A stretch of 14,037 nt of DNA from UBA1413 sp964395045 (GTDB lineage: Bacteria > Bacteroidota > Bacteroidia > Bacteroidales > Prolixibacteraceae), in NCBI GenBank assembly GCA_964395045.1, contig CAYNBE010000085.1, forward strand, positions 1-14,037, given 5' to 3'. The notes under the pieces are model-generated. The model saw nothing but the letters and a program-made list of their open reading frames with translations. It did no database searches and had not been told where the DNA came from. Positions 1 to 6,650 of the stretch are shown one piece after another. The stretch's first letter is position 1. The number at the start of each line of letters is the position of its first letter. The position numbers were made by a program, and so were the translations under genes.

Positions 1-13
1 GTCTCGTGTCTGG

Positions 14-86
14 ATGTCCTGTCAGGGCTCGAACCTTAACTTTTCTGATCCAGAGTCAGACGTGTTGCCAATTACACCCCAGGACA
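14..86 (-). tRNA. tRNA-Gln (anticodon CTG)
   Basis: Read on the minus strand, this folds as a full cloverleaf. It has a perfect 7-bp acceptor stem (TGTCCTG/CAGGACA), a GTGT/ACAC D stem, a TCTGA/TCAGA anticodon stem with loop CTCTGGA (anticodon CTG, so Gln), and a TTCGAGC T loop. The U1-A72 first pair is typical of bacterial tRNA-Gln. Two oddities are visible. The T stem (TAAGG/CCTGA) has one A-G mismatch where the neighbouring tRNA-Gln has C-G. The discriminator position reads T and is followed by CCA, which may be an encoded CCA end or chance. It decodes CAG. It is probably cotranscribed with the TTG copy 32 bp upstream. Identity is fairly sure; full function is less so because of the mismatch. 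Confidence 0.87.
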
Positions 87-118
87 GTTCTGCAAAATTA
101 AAAATAATTCAATTCGTG

Positions 119-191
119 TTGACCTGTCAGGGCTCGAACCTGAACTCTTCTGAACCAAAATCAGACGTGTTGCCAATTACACTACAGGTCA
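119..191 (-). tRNA. tRNA-Gln (anticodon TTG)
   Basis: On the minus strand this gives a well-paired cloverleaf: acceptor stem TGACCTG/CAGGTCA, D stem GTGT/ACAC, anticodon stem TCTGA/TCAGA with loop TTTTGGT (anticodon TTG, Gln), T stem TCAGG/CCTGA with loop TTCGAGC, and discriminator A. CCA is not encoded. It reads CAA and, by wobble, CAG. It is nearly identical in the D arm, anticodon stem and T loop to the CTG copy downstream, so the two look like a tandem duplication that diverged in the anticodon. Confidence 0.95.
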
Positions 192-222
192 ATCATTAGT
201 AGTCTTTTCTGCAAAGACGGCG

Positions 223-238
223 CAAAAATACAAAAATA
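223..238 (-). promoter_or_regulatory. Candidate Bacteroidota promoter boxes for the tRNA-Gln pair
   Basis: Two adjacent copies of TATTTTTG are read on the minus strand (223-230 and 231-238). Both match the Bacteroidota -7 consensus TAnnTTTG. They lie about 32-40 bp upstream of the 5' end of the TTG tRNA. No clear TTG box was found at the usual spacing upstream, so this is a motif match only. Confidence 0.35.
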
Positions 239-305
239 TTGAAAGATCACAGAGATAGGGCATGAATTACGTACGAAACGCCTCAAATTTAATGATTCCC
301 CTGCC

Positions 306-809
306 TTATCCACCGATCTGATGCAGAAAATCCATGATATTCAGTAGGTTTACAGCCAGATCATCTTCTGTATTGATAACCATGACCGGAACATTCCCGC
401 TGTATTCCTCCCACTCCTGACGGATAATTCTGAACACCTCCGCATCTGCATCCGAATACCCTCCCTTTCTTTTGCTGATTCTTTCCAGGCATACCTTCTC
501 TTCACAATGACAATGGACATAAACCACCTTCTTGCCCAGTGTTTTACCCAGTTTCTCAAAAATCTGCCTGTAAATATTCCTGCTGAATGTCGCATCTACA
601 ACCACCGGCTTTCCAGCAGCCATCTTTTCAATAAACAGGGCAATGATCCTATAAACCAGCTCTTTGTTCCTGTCATCGTAGCTGATTTCCTGAAAAATGC
701 GTTTCCTGACCTCATCCGTAGCAAGGCAGATTGCATCAAGGGATTTTGAAAGGACACCTGCCAAGGTGCTTTTTCCGCTTCCCGGTAATCCATTCATGAT
801 GATGATCAT
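306..809 (-). CDS. Small P-loop kinase / AAA_33-type ATP-binding protein
   Basis: The protein has 167 aa and is probably cytoplasmic. It starts almost directly with a Walker A loop, GLPGSGKST (residues 7-15). TDEVRK (31-36) follows in the place where small-molecule kinases hold a substrate-binding Asp, then a hydrophobic strand ending in Asp, VVVDATFSRN (69-78). Near 100-116 is a CEEKVCLERISKR segment that resembles the LID region. This order fits the predicted-kinase group (COG0645/AAA_33, related to zeta-toxin and polynucleotide-kinase folds), which phosphorylate small molecules, sugars or nucleic acid ends; the substrate cannot be read from the sequence. No antitoxin-like gene lies beside it, so a zeta-toxin role is not supported. 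A second start at codon 5 is possible. It lies 110 bp downstream of the PiT gene on the same strand, separated by a stem-loop, so it may be a separate unit. Confidence 0.85.
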   Translation of the reverse strand: MIIIMNGLPGSGKSTLAGVLSKSLDAICLATDEVRKRIFQEISYDDRNKELVYRIIALFIEKMAAGKPVVVDATFSRNIYRQIFEKLGKTLGKKVVYVHCHCEEKVCLERISKRKGGYSDADAEVFRIIRQEWEEYSGNVPVMVINTEDDLAVNLLNIMDFLHQIGG

Positions 810-849
810 ATCTGTCGGTTTGATTTTTAATTAGAACCTGTGTACTCTA

Positions 850-879
850 TGCACCCTGAATTCATTCATACCGGGTGCA
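850..879 (-). terminator. Stem-loop between pit and the P-loop kinase
   Basis: A perfect 7-bp inverted repeat (TGCACCC at 850-856, GGGTGCA at 873-879) encloses a smaller TGAAT/ATTCA repeat, so the hairpin can extend inward with a short bulge. It sits in the gap between two minus-strand genes, downstream of the pit stop. No T-run follows directly on the minus strand. It could be a weak terminator, a processing site or an mRNA-stabilising hairpin; the type is uncertain. Confidence 0.35.
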
Positions 880-919
880 ATATATCACTCCTTTTCAGCA
901 TTGGAGGGCAGAACGTCTG

Positions 920-1924
920 TTATCCAAGAAGCAAGTTCACCGCATAGAAACAGGCCATTCCAACCAATGCAGAAGCAGGCAGGGTCAACAACCAGGCGAC
1001 CACCATGTGTCCGGCAACTCCCCATTTGACTGCCGAAAACCGTTTTGATGATCCTACCCCGAGAATCGACGAGGAAAATACATGGGTGGTGCTGATGGGT
1101 GCCCCGATTGCGGATGCAACAATGATTACGAGGGATGAGGAAGTTTCCGCCGCAAAACCATGGATGGGTTCCATCTTGAAAATCTTTTTACCCATGGTTT
1201 TGATAATCTTCCATCCACCAGATGCGGTTCCGAAAGCGATGGTACCTGCACACGCCACTTTAACCCAGACAGGAACCTCAATGGCCGGTATCTGGTGAAA
1301 AAGAAACAACGCCAGGGTAATAATCCCCATGGTTTTTTGCCCGTCGTTGCTTCCGTGGCTCATGGCCATAAAGGCTGCCCCCGCAACCTGGAGCTTCCTG
1401 AACAGCCTGTTCATCTTACGCGGATTCAGTTTATAGGTGATCCAGGCCAGGGATACCATCAATACATAACCTCCGATAAATCCTGCCAATGGGGATAAAA
1501 AAAGCGGCAGAATCACTTTCTCAAGAACAGATCCAAACTGGAGTGCCCCCCATCCCTTATAAGCAATGGCAGCTCCGATCAATCCCCCGATCAGGGCATG
1601 TGAAGAAGATGACGGCAGTCCGAAATACCAGGTAATCAGGTTCCACACGATAGCACCCATCAGGGCAGCCAGAATGATGGTCTGACTTCCTGTAATGATC
1701 TCAGGATTCACAATCCCCTTCCCAATCGTCGAAGCAACATGTGTTCCGATAAAAGCTCCGACCAGGTTCAGTATAGCAGCCATCATCACTGCATTCCTCG
1801 GTGATATCACCTTTGTCGATACGATGGTAGCAATAGCATTGGCACTGTCATGTACGCCGTTTGTATAGTCAAAGACGATGGCGATGACAATGATCAGAAT
1901 CAGCAGGATAGGAAGATCAGGCAT
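920..1924 (-). CDS. pit: PiT-family inorganic phosphate permease
   Basis: This 334-aa inner-membrane protein takes up inorganic phosphate using a cation gradient. The two inverted halves typical of the family are visible. TNGVHDSANAIATIVST (21-37) is the first signature and SHGSNDGQK (189-197) is its second copy. Each half also has the serine-rich loop: GLPSSSSHALIGGL (102-115) and GAPISTTHVFSSSILGVG (274-291). The rest is about ten hydrophobic segments with few charges. The length matches the short bacterial and archaeal PiT proteins rather than the roughly 500-aa E. coli PitA. The start overlaps the last 8 bp of the DUF47 gene, which implies translational coupling. Whether H+ or Na+ drives transport cannot be told. 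No pho-box was recognised. Confidence 0.95.
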   Translation of the reverse strand: MPDLPILLILIIVIAIVFDYTNGVHDSANAIATIVSTKVISPRNAVMMAAILNLVGAFIGTHVASTIGKGIVNPEIITGSQTIILAALMGAIVWNLITWYFGLPSSSSHALIGGLIGAAIAYKGWGALQFGSVLEKVILPLFLSPLAGFIGGYVLMVSLAWITYKLNPRKMNRLFRKLQVAGAAFMAMSHGSNDGQKTMGIITLALFLFHQIPAIEVPVWVKVACAGTIAFGTASGGWKIIKTMGKKIFKMEPIHGFAAETSSSLVIIVASAIGAPISTTHVFSSSILGVGSSKRFSAVKWGVAGHMVVAWLLTLPASALVGMACFYAVNLLLG

Positions 1925-2546
1925 TTTTCAGGGCAATTCCTTCGATGATATTTGCCAGATTCCCGGCATTGGCAAAAGCCTCTTCAATCCTGTCATAAAT
2001 GTGCGACCATTTGATGATTTCAAGAAGGTCATCCGCACCCGCGACCGGTCGTTCATACACTTCACCGAGCAGCACCAGTAATAGCATCTCAGCTTCTATC
2101 TTCAGTTCGTTCACTTTTCCGGAGTTTTCCTCAACCAATTCTTTTTTGCTGAGTTGGTCAAGCATTTGTGAAATCAGTTCCGTCATCTGTTTCAGCTTCA
2201 TCACCAGCTCCCCCGATCCGGGGGTGATGCTTGTAAAACGGTACAATCCGATCCTGGTGGAAATAGCACGGAACGAATTCAGCAGGTTCTCCTGTGCCAT
2301 GTTAATGGCATGAATGTCTTCCCTGTCGATGGGAGTGATGAAAGTCAGGGAGAGTTGCCGTGCAATCTCTTTCGACAGGTCATCCCCGGCATGTTCTTTT
2401 TGTACTATATCCCTGCATTTCTCAGTGATCACAGGGTATTCATTGAAAAGGTCCGACAGCAACCTGGCTGTATCTACCAGAAGATCATTCTGTTGCCTGA
2501 ACAATGCAAAGAATTTGATGACCTTTGGGAAAAATTGAAGTGCCAT
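1917..2546 (-). CDS. DUF47 / PhoU-like Pit accessory protein
   Basis: This is a 209-aa, mostly helical, charged protein with no membrane segment or signal peptide. The pattern of long amphipathic helices (for example residues near 100-155, rich in Leu, Lys and Glu) and the pairing directly upstream of a PiT permease fit the DUF47 family (PF01865, TIGR00153-like), distant relatives of PhoU. In other bacteria, DUF47 partners are encoded with PiT transporters and are thought to control them; the mechanism here is inferred. It is the first gene of the minus-strand pair and overlaps pit by 8 bp. A TATTTTTG box lies about 50 bp upstream. Confidence 0.9.
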   Translation of the reverse strand: MALQFFPKVIKFFALFRQQNDLLVDTARLLSDLFNEYPVITEKCRDIVQKEHAGDDLSKEIARQLSLTFITPIDREDIHAINMAQENLLNSFRAISTRIGLYRFTSITPGSGELVMKLKQMTELISQMLDQLSKKELVEENSGKVNELKIEAEMLLLVLLGEVYERPVAGADDLLEIIKWSHIYDRIEEAFANAGNLANIIEGIALKNA

Positions 2547-2595
2547 ATAATTTGATTTTTCGAGTAATCGTAACGCCAGAGTTGTAAAGTGATAG

Positions 2596-2603
2596 CAAAA
2601 ATA
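2596..2603 (-). promoter_or_regulatory. Candidate -7 box for the DUF47-pit operon
   Basis: TATTTTTG on the minus strand matches the Bacteroidota TAnnTTTG element and ends 49 bp upstream of the DUF47 start. The region between the DUF47 gene and the divergent HMGL-like gene (2547-2740) is AT-rich and must hold promoters in both directions. No well-spaced -33 TTG was found, so support is limited. Confidence 0.3.
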
Positions 2604-2740
2604 TTAAGTTAAATGCTCCATGTTCTGCTATCAGCAATTTTTTCGGTACCATCCATAAAAAAAACTTGAAATCTCACAACAATTCCTTAACTTGAACAAC
2701 CAAATACAATATGTTGTATAAACAAGGAAAGGATAAAACA

Positions 2741-3382
2741 ATGGAAAACAGTGTAAGGGAACATCGTTTGAATGACACAACAGAGCCCAATCTGCTAGAA
2801 GAAACCTTTAACTACAATCTTCCGCCGTTGATCAGGTTTGACGGACCAATTGTGGAATATATCGACGGGCAGCCTGTCACTTTTGATCCCCTGTCCTTGA
2901 AAGAAAGGGACATTTTCATCACCGACACCACATTCAGGGATGGGCAGCAGGCACGTCCCCCATATTCAATAGAACAGATGGTGAAAATATTTGACATGCT
3001 TGCCCGGATCGGGGGACCAAACGGTGTGATCAGGCAAACCGAATTTTTTCTGTATACAAAAAATGACAGGGAGGCACTTGACCGGTGCAGGGCGCTTGGA
3101 CACAGATTTCCCGAATGCACCGGATGGATCAGGGCAGTGAAAGGTGATTTCAGGCTGGTGAAGGAAGCAGGTTTGAAAGAGACGGGAATGCTGACAAGTT
3201 GTTCCGACTTTCACATTTTCAGGAAACTGAAGTTCCGGAGCAGGAAGGAGTGCATGGATTCGTACTGTGAAGTGGTGGAAGCTGCATTTGAAGCCGGAGT
3301 AAGGCCGAGATGTCACCTGGAAGATTTGACCCGGGCCGATATTGAGGGTTTTGTGCTTCCGTTTACCGACCGGTTAATGTGA
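2741..3382 (+). CDS. HMGL-like acyl-CoA condensing enzyme, N-terminal part (ends at in-frame TGA)
   Basis: These 213 aa form the N-terminal part of a DRE-TIM (HMGL-like) metalloenzyme of the isopropylmalate/homocitrate/Re-citrate synthase type. An extension of about 57 residues precedes the first barrel strand, FITDTTFRDGQQ (59-70), which carries the catalytic Arg and metal-binding Asp of the family. Conserved-looking stretches follow: GGPNGVIRQTEFF (91-103), TGWIRA (127-132), TSCSDFHIF (152-160) and RCHLEDLTRADI (190-201). The reading frame then stops at TGA (3380-3382), after the fifth barrel strand, and continues in the same frame in the next entry. The start is put at 2741 because AAGGAAAGGA lies just upstream. 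An earlier ATG at 2711 would add 10 residues, but it sits inside an inverted repeat (ATACAA-tatg-TTGTAT, 2704-2719) that may be regulatory. Alone, this piece lacks the His residues needed for metal binding, so it is either a pseudogene part or half of a split enzyme. I favour Re-citrate synthase-like over leuA on sequence feel only. Confidence 0.75.
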   Translation: MENSVREHRLNDTTEPNLLEETFNYNLPPLIRFDGPIVEYIDGQPVTFDPLSLKERDIFITDTTFRDGQQARPPYSIEQMVKIFDMLARIGGPNGVIRQTEFFLYTKNDREALDRCRALGHRFPECTGWIRAVKGDFRLVKEAGLKETGMLTSCSDFHIFRKLKFRSRKECMDSYCEVVEAAFEAGVRPRCHLEDLTRADIEGFVLPFTDRLM

Positions 3383-3385
3383 ATG
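3380..3385 (+). other. In-frame TGA followed directly by ATG (split point of the HMGL-like enzyme)
   Basis: The two reading frames are in register and separated only by TGA (3380-3382), with ATG in the next three bases. The proteins on both sides continue one family alignment without a gap. This is either one nonsense change, a sequence error, or a stop-restart junction allowing translational re-initiation. UGA ends several other genes in this window, so it is not a recoded sense codon. Confidence 0.85.
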
Positions 3386-4138
3386 AGCGAACAGGGTCCA
3401 CAAGAATTGTCCGTAAAAATCAGGCTATGCGATACCATGGGATTTGGCATCAGTTATCCCGGGGTCGAACTTCCGCGAAGTATTCCAAAACTGATTTATA
3501 AACTCAACCGCGAATGCGGGGTGCCCGGGAACCGGCTGGAGTGGCACGGTCACAATGATTTCCACAAAGTGCATATCAACGGAGGTACAGCCTGGCTGTA
3601 CGGTTGCGATGCCGTGAACACAACCCTGTTCGGTGTCGGAGAAAGGACAGGCAATCCGCCGCTCGAAGGAGCTCTCATGGAATATATCTCCCTGAAAGGA
3701 GACCTTTGCGGAATTGATACCACCCTGATCACCGAACTTGCCCGGTACATGGAATCGATCGGAATGTCTATTCCCGAAAATTATCCCTTTGTCGGAAAAG
3801 ACTTCAATACGACCAGGGCCGGAATCCATGCAGGCGGACTGCGACAGGATGAACAGATTTATAACATCTTCGATACCACCAAATTGCTTGGTCGCCCACC
3901 AAGGGTAGCCATCACCGATAAAAGCGGAGTCGACGGGGTAGCCATTTGGGTAAACGACTTTTTCGGCCTCACCGGCGAGGAGAGGATCAGCAAAATAAAG
4001 GTACATAAGGTTGCCCAGTGGGTCATGGACCAGTACGAAAAAGAGGGGAGGCTATCTGCAATCAGTGATGGGGAACTTGAAGCAAAGGTCAGGGAACTGA
4101 TGCCTGAATATTGGAGCAAATTCAGGAAAACAGAATAA
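3383..4138 (+). CDS. HMGL-like acyl-CoA condensing enzyme, C-terminal part
   Basis: These 251 aa continue the preceding frame. They hold barrel strands six to eight and a C-terminal region: KIRLCDTMGFGISYPG (12-27), the metal-binding HGHND (55-59), GVGERTGN (84-91) and AGIHAGG (146-152). HxHN/D and GERxGN are hallmarks of isopropylmalate, homocitrate and Re-citrate synthases, which join an acetyl group from acetyl-CoA to a 2-oxoacid. The C-terminal part is too short for the LeuA leucine-regulatory domain. Both parts together with the TGA position give about 465 codons, near the length I recall for Re-citrate synthases and their relatives. No Shine-Dalgarno site precedes this ATG, so expression would need re-initiation from the upstream frame or read-through. 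No further frameshift or stop was found, so any inactivation would be recent. The exact substrate is not provable here. Confidence 0.75.
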   Translation: MSEQGPQELSVKIRLCDTMGFGISYPGVELPRSIPKLIYKLNRECGVPGNRLEWHGHNDFHKVHINGGTAWLYGCDAVNTTLFGVGERTGNPPLEGALMEYISLKGDLCGIDTTLITELARYMESIGMSIPENYPFVGKDFNTTRAGIHAGGLRQDEQIYNIFDTTKLLGRPPRVAITDKSGVDGVAIWVNDFFGLTGEERISKIKVHKVAQWVMDQYEKEGRLSAISDGELEAKVRELMPEYWSKFRKTE

Positions 4139-4282
4139 TTGCGAAAAGATTTTTAGATAAAAAGACAATAGATTTTAGACAAAATCCAAAGGGAATGATG
4201 TGGTTTTCAAAATCCCGTCTTTGATCAGATGAAATAGCCTGGATCATCCCAAATCATTAAATCAGCAAACTAAAAAATAATT

Positions 4283-4522
4283 ATGGAAACGGAAGAAGTT
4301 AAAGCGAGGGTAAAAAAAGTAATCGCCCATGTTTTGGAAATCAATGAATCAGAGATTGCCGATGATGCCGGATTTGTAGACGACCTGGGGGCTTCCTCCC
4401 TTCAAAGTATCCGTCTTGTGGCAGGGTTTGAAGAAGAATTCGACATTGAGATGGATGAAGACAAATCGCTCCAGGTACAAACAGTTTGCGATGCTGTGGA
4501 ATTTATCAAAACTTACCTGTAA
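4283..4522 (+). CDS. Acyl carrier protein with atypical SSL attachment motif
   Basis: This is a 79-aa acidic four-helix carrier protein of standard ACP length. The phosphopantetheine site is in DLGASSLQS (34-42). The acceptor Ser is Ser39, but the usual preceding Asp of the DSL motif is Ser, and the usual following Asp/Glu is Gln. Helix II (residues 40-54) continues with an acidic face, and the C-terminal helix VCDAVEFIKTYL matches ACPs. The changed motif suggests a specialised carrier rather than the housekeeping fatty-acid ACP. It lies 144 bp after the split condensing enzyme and 112 bp before the DUF4954 gene, all on the plus strand. A possible activator, an Sfp-type PPTase, is encoded at 12514-13149. 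The acyl group carried is unknown. Confidence 0.9.
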   Translation: METEEVKARVKKVIAHVLEINESEIADDAGFVDDLGASSLQSIRLVAGFEEEFDIEMDEDKSLQVQTVCDAVEFIKTYL

Positions 4523-4634
4523 CAGTCAGTGCGTGGTCAGGCGATGTCTGATATATCAGCCGGAGGGTATACCGGATGGGCAAAGCTTTATCAGAGACAG
4601 CAAGTGAGGTTCTTCAAAATGAGAAACGAAAGCC

Positions 4635-6650
4635 ATGTCCGCAGAAGATTACAGGTTATTAACTACTTACGAGATCAAAAAGCTCGGGGAACAGGGATGT
4701 TCAGCTGAAGACTGGTCTCAGATTTTTGTGCATGAAGATTTTATTGCAGAAAGTGTAAGGGGATGCCGGTTCGAAGGCACCGTCCGGCTGGGGATTTTTG
4801 CAGGGACCATCGAGACTGAAAGTGGTATCACTAAAAAATGCGGCATTTTCAACAGCTATATCCGGAACTGTGACATTGCTTCCGGAGTCTATATTTCAGA
4901 GGTGAAAAGCCTTGCCGGGTACAACATCGAAACCAATGTTGCCATCGAAAATGTAGGATCGATGGTAATAAGAGGAGAAACAACATTCGGGAACGGAATA
5001 CCTATTGAGGTATTAAATGAGGCAGGAGGCAGGGAACTTCCCATTTTTGACAGGCTTTCCTCGCAAATAGCATACCTCGCCTTGATGTACAGACACGACA
5101 AAGACTTTACTGCTGCCATTCTTGAAATGATCGAAGAATATTGCCGGACAAAACGATGCACCCGCGGCAGGATTGGGACCGGAGCCAGGGTCAGGGATTC
5201 CCATATTCTAAGAAATGTCTGGATCGGTGATTATGCTGTTATCTCCGGGGCAAGCCTGCTTGAAGAAGGGACTATCCAATGCTGCCGTGAATCCCCCACT
5301 TTCGTGGGTGAAGGAGTGATCGCAAAGCAGTTCATCATCCTATCGGGATCGTCGGTCGACAGCAGTGCCATCATTCATAAAAGCTTCATCGGCGAAGGAG
5401 TTACCATGGGAAAACAATTCTCTGCCGAGAATTCCCTTTTCTTTGCAAATAGCGAAGCCTTTCACGGGGAAGCATGCAGCCTTTTTGCCGGACCATATTC
5501 GGTAACCCATCACAAATCAACCCTGATGATTGCAAATCTTTGTTCCTTCTTCAATGCAGGAAGCGGTACAAACCAGAGCAATCACATGTACAAGCTGGGA
5601 CCGGTGCACCAGGGTATCTTTGAGCGGGGGTCGAAAACCGGATCCTTTGCATACCTGATTCTGCCTTGTGTGGTAGGAGCCTATACTGTTGTCATGGGCA
5701 AACACTATGTCAATTTTGACACTTCCTGTTTCCCGTTTTCCTATATAACCGAGGAAAAAGGAAAAAGTGAACTCACCCCGGCCATGAATTTTTTTACCGT
5801 CGGTACACGGAGAGACAGCGAAAAGTGGCCGAAAAGGGACCGCAGGAAGAACCTGGCAAAACTTGACCTGATCCATTTTAACCTGCTGAATCCATATATA
5901 GCCGGGAAAATCAGAAATGCCATCGATATTCTGGGTGAATTGTATGAGAATACTCCCAAATCACAGGATACCGTCACATACAAAGGGATTAACATCCAGC
6001 GCCTGCTTTTAAAAGCAGCCAGGAAGTACTATGAAATGGCCATGAAAGTATATATCGGACAGGAATTGGTCAGCCGGCTGGATACTCCGGGTAACGACGC
6101 CACTATGACAACCATCAGAAACCTGCTGTATCCCGGGAAAATTGCAGGAACCGGAAAATGGGTGGAAATCTGCGGCATGTTTGCTCCCGTTGCAACGATT
6201 GAGAACCTGATAAAAAAAGTCAAATCGGGCAAGATAAAGTCGGTTCCGCAGTTACTTGAAACATTATATGAAATTTACAATGAATACAACTTATATGCCT
6301 GGAAATACTGCGCAGATTTGATCGAGCAGCAAACAGGAACGGGAATAGAGGAAGTCACTCCTGAAACCCTTATACAATTGATTGAGGATTGGAAATCAAA
6401 TGCCATCAAACTGAACAATATGATCCTGAAAGATGCTGAAAAAGAATTCGATGGCAGCAGCAGGCTCAGTTTTGGGATTGACGGTGATCAGGCCGTCAGG
6501 GACCTCGACTTTGAGGCTGTAAGAGGAACATACAGCAACAACAAGTTTGTCAGGGAATTGCAGCAGGAGATCAGGGATATTGGTGAAAAAGCCGACTGGC
6601 TGACCGGATTTCTGGGGAAATTCTGCTCTCCTCAGGTTGAAGCTTCCTGA
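4635..6650 (+). CDS. DUF4954 family protein with left-handed beta-helix
   Basis: This 671-aa protein has no signal peptide and is probably cytoplasmic. The N-terminal opening (LTTYEIKKLGEQGC, then AEDW) and long conserved blocks match the DUF4954 family as I recall it from Bacteroidales: NEAGGRELPIFD (128-139), GPYSVTHHKSTLMIA (286-300) and NAGSGTNQSNHMYKLGPVHQG (307-327). Residues about 42-360 show imperfect hexapeptide repeats (for example RNVWIGDYAVISGAS, 193-207), typical of a left-handed parallel beta-helix like that of acyltransferases and sugar-nucleotide enzymes. From about 400 onward it is helical. The family has no established function that I know of. The conserved HHK and the Asn/His-rich stretch could be an active site. 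An ACP gene directly upstream recalls LpxA/LpxD-type beta-helix enzymes, which use acyl-ACP, but that link is inference. The length fits the family, so the gene appears intact. Confidence 0.9.
   Translation: MSAEDYRLLTTYEIKKLGEQGCSAEDWSQIFVHEDFIAESVRGCRFEGTVRLGIFAGTIETESGITKKCGIFNSYIRNCDIASGVYISEVKSLAGYNIETNVAIENVGSMVIRGETTFGNGIPIEVLNEAGGRELPIFDRLSSQIAYLALMYRHDKDFTAAILEMIEEYCRTKRCTRGRIGTGARVRDSHILRNVWIGDYAVISGASLLEEGTIQCCRESPTFVGEGVIAKQFIILSGSSVDSSAIIHKSFIGEGVTMGKQFSAENSLFFANSEAFHGEACSLFAGPYSVTHHKSTLMIANLCSFFNAGSGTNQSNHMYKLGPVHQGIFERGSKTGSFAYLILPCVVGAYTVVMGKHYVNFDTSCFPFSYITEEKGKSELTPAMNFFTVGTRRDSEKWPKRDRRKNLAKLDLIHFNLLNPYIAGKIRNAIDILGELYENTPKSQDTVTYKGINIQRLLLKAARKYYEMAMKVYIGQELVSRLDTPGNDATMTTIRNLLYPGKIAGTGKWVEICGMFAPVATIENLIKKVKSGKIKSVPQLLETLYEIYNEYNLYAWKYCADLIEQQTGTGIEEVTPETLIQLIEDWKSNAIKLNNMILKDAEKEFDGSSRLSFGIDGDQAVRDLDFEAVRGTYSNNKFVRELQQEIRDIGEKADWLTGFLGKFCSPQVEAS

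Noticed and set aside
306..809. Zeta-type toxin of a toxin-antitoxin pair
   Set aside because: The P-loop is similar, but no small antitoxin gene lies beside it and no zeta-specific sugar-nucleotide motif was recognised; a general small-molecule kinase is safer.
3380..3382. TGA as a selenocysteine codon in the HMGL-like enzyme
   Set aside because: No convincing SECIS-type hairpin follows the TGA. The position lies in a loop that, as I recall homologues, holds a variable Lys/Glu-type residue rather than a conserved Cys. UGA also serves as a normal stop elsewhere in the window.
3425..4006. Long minus-strand open frame of 193 codons opposite the C-terminal part of the condensing enzyme
   Set aside because: It is antisense to a clearly conserved enzyme domain, shows no recognisable motif, and is best explained by codon use of the plus-strand gene.
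4148..4180. Direct repeat AGATTTTTAGA / AGATTTTAGA after the condensing enzyme
   Set aside because: It is short, imperfect and in AT-rich spacer DNA; there are only two copies and no sign of a repeat array or mobile element end.
4544..4708. Short plus-strand open frame (about 54 codons) running into the start of the DUF4954 gene
   Set aside because: It overlaps the conserved N-terminus of the DUF4954 protein in another frame, has an Arg/Gln-rich composition with no motif, and has no ribosome-binding site.
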